Shown in pieces: positions 56,710-64,000 of a stretch of DNA of 64,000 bases. This stretch comes from Microplitis mediator (lineage: Eukaryota > Arthropoda > Insecta > Hymenoptera > Braconidae). Position 1 is the stretch's first letter; every line of letters starts with the position of its first letter. Made by a program: the position numbers and the translations under genes. The DNA is taken from NCBI RefSeq assembly GCF_029852145.1, contig NC_079977.1, positions 4,239,879 to 4,303,878 on the forward strand, given 5' to 3'. The notes under the pieces are model-generated. The model had not been told where the DNA came from. It saw only the letters and a program-made list of their open reading frames with translations, and did not search any database.

Positions 56710-57846
56710 ATGATTAGAATAAGTACTATATTACTTGTTATTTGTATCATAGCCATGATTATGTTCTTGATTTGGTTCATCATGTTTGGAATTACTTGTA
56801 CTGAATCAACTACACTTATTTTGAACACAAACACAGAAACTGAATTTACTAAAGATATAGCAAAAAAATCTGCTCGATCAGAAGTACCTGTAGATCCAAA
56901 AAATCAGAGCGAAGGTGATCAAAATCCATCATCATCTTTAGAAGATAATTCAGTTTTAATTATAACTGGGGATGATCTAGCTCGTACTGGTGATAAAACT
57001 AATGAAACATCTGAAGATTTTGATAAAAAATCCAATAGTTCAAAATCTAGTGTCAATAATCCAAAATCTTTAGATAAAGTATCAGATACTTCAGCAATTA
57101 CGACACCAGATGATTTTGAAGATACATTTGCGGAAGATGATCCACCGGCAGAACAAATTTTGATAACAAGACGCGAGAAAATTTTGAAAAACATTTCAAT
57201 TTGTTTTGAATTCGATCGGCCTCAGCCATCCATTGAGGTCAATAAATTAATTGTCGGTTACAATAAAGATGCTGATGATTATCTAGATAAAAAATTCAAA
57301 AATTGGACCGTCGAAAATATTGACGACCAAGAAATTACGAATTTTTACAATACGACGTTTGAATTATTGCAATTCTACTCAATTGAAAGAGACGAAAATC
57401 ATAAAGAAATTGTTACTGGTATAATTATGAGAAGTAGAGACAAAATGGAGGTCGATTTGAATCTTGGCGGTACGATTGAATTTTATTGGACGGATTTATC
57501 TTGTAGGTTAGTTTTATTACTACTCGCTTATGAGTTTGTTGTAATTAAAAATGAGAAGTCAAACGATTCAATTTGTCTGGATTTAATAAATAAATTAATA
57601 CCGAAAAAAAGAACCTCAAAATGGGATCTCAAAAATTATGAGTCAGTCATAAATTTTATGATTCCAAAATTAGTAATAAATTATTACCATGAGACTAGTC
57701 TGTATGATTACAATGATTATGATGAAATGTTGAAAATATTGAAGAAGAAATTCGATGAGGTTGAAAGTCGTGGAAGTGATTTTAAAAAATCAATTTATTA
57801 CTACGATTTATATTTGAAAATCTATAAATGTTTTGATGGTTATTGA
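56710..57846 (+). CDS. 378-aa membrane-anchored protein; weakly PL8/ODV-E66-like
   Basis: An intact single-exon ORF from ATG (context TATAAAATG). Residues ~5-28 are a strong hydrophobic anchor (ILLVICIIAMIMFLIWFIMF). Residues ~29-145 are S/T/D/N-rich and disordered. Residues ~150-378 are predicted helical, with KNWTVENI, FYWTDLSCRLVLLLLAYEFV, LINKLIPKK, and a WDLKNYESVINFMIPKLVIN motif. An N-terminal anchor, a low-complexity stalk and then paired helices with a W-x(n)-IP-x-x-x-N pattern recall the alpha-toroid half of polysaccharide lyase 8 proteins, including ODV-E66-like proteins. Such genes are known in nudivirus-carrying parasitoid wasps. The catalytic C-terminal half is absent here. The resemblance is weak and by eye; a lineage-specific secreted or membrane protein is an equal alternative. 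It lies 110 bp after a transposon. Confidence 0.5.
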   Translation: MIRISTILLVICIIAMIMFLIWFIMFGITCTESTTLILNTNTETEFTKDIAKKSARSEVPVDPKNQSEGDQNPSSSLEDNSVLIITGDDLARTGDKTNETSEDFDKKSNSSKSSVNNPKSLDKVSDTSAITTPDDFEDTFAEDDPPAEQILITRREKILKNISICFEFDRPQPSIEVNKLIVGYNKDADDYLDKKFKNWTVENIDDQEITNFYNTTFELLQFYSIERDENHKEIVTGIIMRSRDKMEVDLNLGGTIEFYWTDLSCRLVLLLLAYEFVVIKNEKSNDSICLDLINKLIPKKRTSKWDLKNYESVINFMIPKLVINYYHETSLYDYNDYDEMLKILKKKFDEVESRGSDFKKSIYYYDLYLKIYKCFDGY

Positions 57847-58080
57847 AAAATTAGTGATAATTATTCATATACAAATTCCAAAAGGCGTTACTTTATACGA
57901 CATTGTTATACATTCCATCTTAAAATGCCTTTACTTCATGAAAGAGAGAAAAAATCATTTGAATATTTGTCATAGAGAAGACCGGGATTCGACGGGTCCC
58001 CGAAAAAATTTGCAAAAAAAAAAAAACAGTTTTTTTGACATCGTCATATTTTTATGAGTTTGATATATTTGCTAAGTTTT
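57847..58080 (+). pseudogene. Possible frameshifted continuation of the 378-aa ORF
   Basis: A second plus frame, overlapping the stop and open to 58057, encodes IQIPKGVTLYDIVIHSILKC and more charged sequence. This could be the next segment of the same protein after a frameshift. Poly-A (58014-58026) ends any similarity. Weak evidence. Confidence 0.25.
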
Positions 58081-58087
58081 AAAACTA

Positions 58088-58197
58088 TCCCTGGTGGGAA
58101 TTTTTCGAACTTTTCTCTGGAAAAACTCTGGAAAAGTCTGTAGAACTGTAGCGCTGAGTTTTTCAGAGAAAATTCCGAAAAATTTCCACCAGGGTTA
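58088..58197. repeat. 110-bp palindrome (CCCTGGTGGGAATTTTTCG)
   Basis: CCCTGGTGGGAATTTTTCG and CGAAAAATTTCCACCAGGG form the ends; TTTTCTCTGGAAAAACTC faces GAGTTTTTCAGAGAAAA. Confidence 0.75.
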
Positions 58198-58199
58198 CG

Positions 58200-58995
58200 A
58201 GTCCTAACGGCTCCGAATTGTGTTAATTTACGATATTAACCGGAAATTACCGCATTTTACTGCAAAATTTCGTATTTCTACGGCGAAGCTGTCGCTTTTT
58301 TACGGTAATTTGCAGCAAATTACAAAAGTATACAGCAAATTTCGGGAATTTATAGCAATTTGCGGCATTTTTACCGCAACAGAGTATAATACTTCACTCT
58401 ACGATAAAATACCGTAATTTTGCAGCCAATGCCTAGTGGGTCTGAATTACGGTAAATTACGGTAATTACCGTAATTTACGGCATCCAGCAGAACTACCGC
58501 AATTTAGGTCAAATGCGGCAATTTACTGCAAATTACGGTATTTTGCCGTAATTTACCACATTCTGCCGTAAAAGACCGTAAATTGCCGTAGATTGCGGCA
58601 CATTACGGTAAAATACCGTAAACTACGACAAATACCGTAATTTGGATCCGCTAGAATGCGACCATTTCCAATGAAATACCACAAGGTTACCGCACATTTG
58701 TGGTAAATTACGGTAATTCACGGAATTTTTGTCGTAAAAGAGTACAACACTTCACTTTACGGTAACATGCCGTAATTTTGCAGTAAATATTTACGTTTAC
58801 AGTGAAATGCTGCAACGTTGCCGCAAATTTACGGAGAATTACCGTACCTTTACCGTAAAATAACTCAGTTTGCAATTAAATACCGTATTTTCACCGTAAT
58901 TCTTTTGAATATCGTAGTTTACCATAAATGCCGCAATTACAGTAATTTATCGTAATTACCGCAATTTATCGTAAATACAGTAATTTACCGTAAAT
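58200..58995. repeat. TTACGGTAATTTACCGTAA word array
   Basis: ~800 bp in which GGTAAATTACGGTAATTACC, TGCCGTAATTT, TACCGCAAATT and relatives repeat in both orientations. It has no clear TIR ends of its own; the palindrome at 58088-58197 may be the left part. Confidence 0.75.
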
Positions 58996-60133
58996 ACTGT
59001 AATTAGTATCCATCAAGGAGATATTCGAAAGAAAAAATCACTTTATAGTAGATAATACGGAATCTTATATAGTTATTTTCTATAGTAAATATTAAAATAA
59101 AGTTATAGATTTTTTGATTACTCAGAAATATTACTATGAGGTTTAGTAAAAAATTATTATCTCTAGAGTATATTTTATTAAAATTTTATTGAAAATAACT
59201 GCAATAAATAGTATACCATTATATATAATTCTCAAGAATATCGAGTCATCCGACCGTTACCTAAAATTTTTAGGTAATTTTTACTATAAAATTCTCTGCG
59301 TGTAACAAAAAATCAAAACTTTTTTTTCATTTAATGATTCGTGCTGGTATATAGTCCATCATCCTCTTATTTATATATATATATTATATATTTCTTTTTA
59401 TTATTCCACCTTTACTTATTCGACTGGTCCTACATTCGCCCGAAGCTTTTATTCTCACTTATTTTCTGTATCCTTATAGTCGTGTCCACGTTCTACCGGG
59501 TTGATTTACTCGAAACAAGTGTCACAGGGAATTTATATTTAGCCTCTTACATTTACTTGCTAACCACATTTATATACATATATACACATACATATATATA
59601 GACATATGTATATATAACAAGTAAAGAAACACTCGATAGGTCTCTTGAATGCCTGAAGAAGAGTAATACATATATTTATTGTAAAATAGTCTGACAATTC
59701 TAAGGATTCGCGTAAATCTATACCAATATAGTAAAAATATTTTTTCAAAATATATATATGTATATATATATAATAATGTTATGTAAGCGTTTGAACTAGG
59801 ATTAGTTTAAATTAACTTAGAAAAATTTTTTATCTTAAAAAATAATAAATTGGCTTAAAAAACCAGAGGTCAAAAAAAAATTTTGATTAATTATCTGCAA
59901 AATGGAATTTGGAAATTTTGAACTGCGAAATATTTACCAAACTATTTTTTAAAAATATAACAAATTTTCTCTATTGATACTTCTATATATTTATGAATAT
60001 TGGAATTTTTTATATGAAATATTGGTTTCTTAATTATTAGAGGTTATGTTCGGTAAATTACTAAAGGGATTTTTGACCCTTTATTATTGCCGTGGTTCAA
60101 AATTAGTACGAAAATATACTAATTTATAATTTA
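58996..60133. other. AT-rich DNA with one shared fragment
   Basis: 59335-59470 (GCTGGTATATAGTCCATCAT, TTATTCGACTGGTCCTACAT) matches the junction sequence at 55625-55730. Nothing else recognised. Confidence 0.4.
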
Positions 60134-60982
60134 GAGCCAGTTTTTGAAACCGGGTTTATTTTCAATCCGAGTTTAAATTATTGCTGGTATATCCTCGCAT
60201 GAAAATACCATATGTGATAAATATATATGGAAAAATATATAATCAATATGGGACCATATAAGTGGCCAAAAACGATATATATTTTCTTATATATAATATA
60301 ATAAGTTTTAATATAATTAATTATATACGTAAGTTTATAAGTTAATACATGTATTATATATATTTATCATCATATATTTAAACTTATAAGTTAGCACATA
60401 TATGTGTTACATATATTGATAATTATATATGTAAATTTGTAAGCTAGCACACATAGATATATATATTCTGAACTCAATGTTTGAATCTTATAACAGAGAG
60501 AGGAAGACAGAAGAGAATATATTTTATTTATTCTTATATATATGGGGAGACTTATATGGTTCTATATATCGAAAAATATACAAAAATTTATAAAGTTAAA
60601 TACATAGTACATATATCGTGCCATATAATGATGAATTATATATGCATTCTTATTTGTTTCTATATATAAATAACATTTATTTTTGAATATATTAAAATTA
60701 TAAGTTTTCAAATATATAAATAATATATTGAAGCTATACGGAAATATATGAAATCATATAAGAGAAAACATATATAGAAATATAATAAAATCGGCCAAAA
60801 TCTATATATAGTTCTATATAAGATTTCATGTATTGTCACATATATATTTATATCTGTATATATTTTTTAGTGTATGTTCACCATATATGATATTATCATG
60901 CGGGTCTATATATATAATGTATAATAATAGTATATAGATATACTAGCAATATTAATTTAAACCCGGTTTGAAAAACTGGCCC
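60134..60982. mobile_element. GCCAGTTTTTGAAACCGGG element enclosing a CATATATG array
   Basis: Left GAGCCAGTTTTTGAAACCGGG; right CCCGGTTTGAAAAACTGGCCC. Inner ends TCGCATGAAAATACCATATG and ATATGATATTATCATGCGGG match the ends of the elements at 33 and 55 kb. This is therefore either a nested insertion or a family with two-layer ends. Confidence 0.7.
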
Positions 60983-61370
60983 TTGAAGTCAAATATATCA
61001 CTCTTTAAAAACGAGCAAACAAATGACTATTTGGTAGCGAATATTCACTTCTTGTTAGTGAAAAGTATAAGATTATTTGAATTAGTGGCAATCTTCTCAC
61101 TAGTAAATAGTGAATAGTCATTATTTTCCCTTCAAATTTCAAATTCAAATTTAAGGGAGTACAGATTATTAAAATCTAAAGCATTTTATTTTGAAAATGT
61201 GTTAATAGGCGATAAAATTTTTTAAAAAAATAAATATGTATTCTGTAGGTATGTTAATTCTTATTAATGTCTACAGAGGGTTGTTGCCATGCGGATAAGT
61301 TTCTCGGCTCAACGGTTAGTAATAGTAAAGAGAACCGCACCCTACTCACCTACATGTTACTATACATATT
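60983..61370. other. Spacer, nothing recognised
   Basis: 61270-61355 is less AT-rich (GCCATGCGGATAAGTTTCTC, AACCGCACCCTACTCACC) but has no ORF or RNA fold that I can support. Confidence 0.35.
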
Positions 61371-61476
61371 CCTTATATATTCATATATATATATATGCAT
61401 TTATAAAACACATATGTACAATAATTGATTGAGCCGCACCCTGAAAAGGGTGATATACTCTGCATTATATATATTC

Positions 61477-61545
<69 letters not shown>

Positions 61546-61643
61546 TATATATATATACATAGTAAGTCAAAGTAACAAGTCACGAATTAATACCACACAT
61601 ATTTCCTGTTACATTTTGCACATAACAAACTTATCGTCCTTTT

Positions 61644-61675
<32 letters not shown>
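61371..61675. repeat. (TA)n microsatellites
   Basis: Long TA runs at 61478-61557 and 61648-61674, with a small GAGCCGCACCCTGAAAAGGG patch between the first run and the flank. Confidence 0.9.
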
Positions 61676-61678
<3 letters not shown>

Positions 61679-61943
61679 ATATTATTAATTAACATCATTA
61701 TCATATAAATTTTTAGTACAAAAATTTGAAAATTTCTTCAAAAATCATTTTCTTAATCAAAGAAATCTGAGCTCAGCTCGAAATATCTTAATATTTTTTT
61801 TTTGAATCCTGTAAATAAATTTTGATTTTCTTCTGTCAATAAAATTATTCTTGAGTTTAATTTTCCGAAGTTTTCAAAAGTTAAATTACATTGTATTGTT
61901 ACAGATACATATTTATTAAATGACCTGCCCTATGCGTATTTAA

Positions 61944-61978
<35 letters not shown>

Positions 61979-62575
61979 TTCATGTTCGATTCATTACATA
62001 TTTAGGTCTATAATTATCTTCATATATAATTTATTTTCTATGAAAAATTTCAAATAAAATTCCAGTTTACTAATTTTCAATCGTTATCAAAAAATCTTTA
62101 TCTAACTTTAAAAAATTGAATATCCTTCAGGATCCTGGACTTGTCTTTTATACTCATGACGTCCTCCATCCATGGACTACTCATGTCCCTGACAACTTTC
62201 TCTTTACTTGCCAAAGAATTTCATCGTATAATTTTTTTTAAATATTTTCACTATACTTTTGTATACATATTCTCCTTATATATATATATATCTATATGTA
62301 TATATATATATATACTATGCTATTTATCATTTCCACTTTTATTATTGTTAATGCTTTTAAATTTTAAAAATCCAGCCTTCACTAATGGAAAAAGATTCGG
62401 ATCTATGATTTAGGAAAACTCTTAAGTTTTTGACCGTTAAAATATTTTGTACCTGAGATTCAAATATACCTGAAAAATTTTCCTAAGCATTTAACTGTGA
62501 GTTTACTGAAGGGTCTCTGCTAGCATAGGCAGTAAATTATGAATTTCCGAACTTTTAAATTTTTATTGCAGCCAA
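61676..62575. other. AT-rich DNA, nothing recognised
   Basis: TA runs at 61948-61975 and 62279-62315; no gene-like signal. Confidence 0.35.
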
Positions 62576-62770
62576 ATGATACTGAGCCGACGTCTAATAA
62601 TTTTTTAAACTTCTTCAAAATTATGAGTTATAAAAAAAAAATATTTTAGAAAATTGCACTTGTCGTTTTTTTAATTTTCTACATGTGCATATTTTTAGTT
62701 TTTTTTTTTTATTGATTAGTTGAAAAAAAAAAAAAAACGAAAATTTTTGTCTGCTAAGTTCAGGATCATT
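62576..62770. mobile_element. ~200-bp GACGTC-TIR MITE, copy 5
   Basis: Left ATGATACTGAGCCGACGTCTAA; right TTTGTCTGCTAAGTTCAGGATCAT; internal TTTTCTACATGTGCATATTTTT. Confidence 0.7.
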
Positions 62771-63120
62771 GCAGTCAAGGATTATTGTGAATATAGAAGT
62801 GAATTTACAAAAATTATCTGTAGATGTGATATCAATTATAAAGAGAGAATTGTGTGGTACTGAATAAATCGTCACGCTATGTTGTGTGATAGAACAGCAT
62901 TAAACATCGCCATTATCATTGACATTGTTCTTTAGATCGAGTAGTATTTCACAGACCGCCATAAAATTAAGTAAAAACTCGCGAGTTATTAAAAATATGG
63001 GATGGAAATAATAATTTTTTTGATGCGTTGATAATTTGTGTTCATTTTTTATTTTAGAGAAAAAAATTTTTTTTTAATGCAAAGTAATTACTCAGTGCAT
63101 GAAAATTACTCGGTTCAAAT
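62771..63120. other. Spacer, nothing recognised
   Basis: No ORF or element boundary. Confidence 0.35.
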
Positions 63121-63121
63121 T

Positions 63122-63332
63122 TATGATACTGAAGTTAGCCGACGTCTAATAATATTTGGATTTTTTTTAAAACGGTAAATTATAAAAAAAAAAAAAATTG
63201 AAAAAATTGCAACTGTAGTTTTTTAAATTCTCTGTATGTGCATATTTTTTATTTTTTATTTTTTTGTTATTTATTTATGGGAAAAAAATTCCGAAAATTT
63301 TTAATTGTCTGCTAACTTCAGGATTATTCAAA
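63122..63332. mobile_element. ~200-bp GACGTC-TIR MITE, copy 6
   Basis: Left ATGATACTGAAGTTAGCCGACG; right TTGTCTGCTAACTTCAGGATTAT. The ends are an almost perfect inverted repeat. Confidence 0.75.
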
Positions 63333-63349
63333 TTTCCAAAAAAATTTTG

Positions 63350-64000
63350 TACTTGAGTGAAGTTGGATAATTTTTCTTCCGTCAAAAAATTACTTGGCGC
63401 AAGAAATCTTCTGCGTTATAAAATAGACACGAATTTTCTGACAGAAAATTTTTTCTCGCTCCAAGAAAATTTTTGTTTACTATTTATAGTGCGAAAAATT
63501 TCTTGGGACAATTCAAAATTTTTTAAACTTTTTTTCAGTGTACAAAAAAATTAAATCCCTTTTTTTACTTTGAATCACACAGAAAAAAATTTTCTTGGCG
63601 CGAAAATTTTTTTGAATTATAAATTTAAAACAAAAATTTCTTAGAACGAGAAAAATTTCTTGCGCCAAGAAAATTTTTTTTTTCGTATACAATATGATGA
63701 TTTTCCATGTAAAGAAAATTTTTCCACCAAAAATACCCACAAATTTTCCCAAAAAAATTACTGATTATAAAAAAAATTATTTAATCAAACATTTTTATGG
63801 ATTTTTTTTTCCCATGTAAAAAGTTTTTAAAATAAAAATATATAACAAAACTCATACACAGAAAAAAATTTTTACTCGTCTCAAGAAAATTTTTGCATTA
63901 CGAATTGAAAACAGAAATTTTTTTACTGCGAGATGAATTTTCTCAGAGCAAGAAAAAACTTTTTGAGTCTATAAATTTTTTCTTGTCCCAAGAAAATTTT
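63350..64000. repeat. TTTCTTGGCGCAAGAAATTT word array running off the window
   Basis: ATTACTTGGCGCAAGAAATC, TTTCTTGGGACAATTC, TTTCTTGCGCCAAGAAAATT and CACACAGAAAAAAATTTTC words repeat to the end of the window. Same word family as 48215-48415 and 52840-53040, but longer. Confidence 0.7.

Overview
The window is eukaryotic and very AT-rich. It has introns with consensus GT/AG sites, long trinucleotide runs, coding poly-N, poly-Q and poly-H tracts, and a dense load of DNA-transposon remnants. The one gene I recognise is a USF3-like (KIAA2018-like) basic helix-loop-helix protein with insect-style low-complexity tracts. My best guess for the source is an insect, probably a parasitoid hymenopteran such as a braconid wasp. 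The order and family are inference; 'insect-like nuclear genome' is well supported.

Layout. 1-1,519: the end of a terminal-inverted-repeat (TIR) element, then a 464-aa coiled-coil/acidic/zinc-finger ORF on the minus strand. 2.1-5.6 kb: two fold-back elements, a TTAA-flanked piggyBac-type MITE and a ~378-bp tandem repeat. 5.6-6.66 kb: an LTR-like unit with a TATA box that contains a tandem array of short RNA hairpins whose stems covary from unit to unit (my top finding). 6.67-10.5 kb: two nearly abutting TIR elements filled with short self-complementary words. 10.5-13.8 kb: an orphan terminal exon (+) and a probable two-exon gene (-). 14.6-26.1 kb: the USF3-like gene on the minus strand, with six coding exons that I could join in phase except for one uncertain acceptor. 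26-64 kb: almost entirely repeats, with one orphan exon (38.3-38.7 kb, -) and one 378-aa membrane-anchored ORF (56.7-57.8 kb, +) that weakly resembles the N-terminal half of polysaccharide-lyase-8/ODV-E66-like proteins.

The genes do not form a pathway. The organising theme of the non-genic DNA is a loose superfamily of non-autonomous TIR elements. Their ends share a pattern like CAC(A/T/G)G(A/T)(G/A)AAAAAA, and each interior is an array of one private palindromic word (for example ATGGTAATAATTACCAT, CCTATAATTATAGG, CATATATG, or ACTCCG words). A separate GC-rich ~110-140 bp cassette ending in a splice-donor consensus occurs three times in unrelated contexts.

All calls come from reading the sequence by eye. 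No database search or folding program was run.
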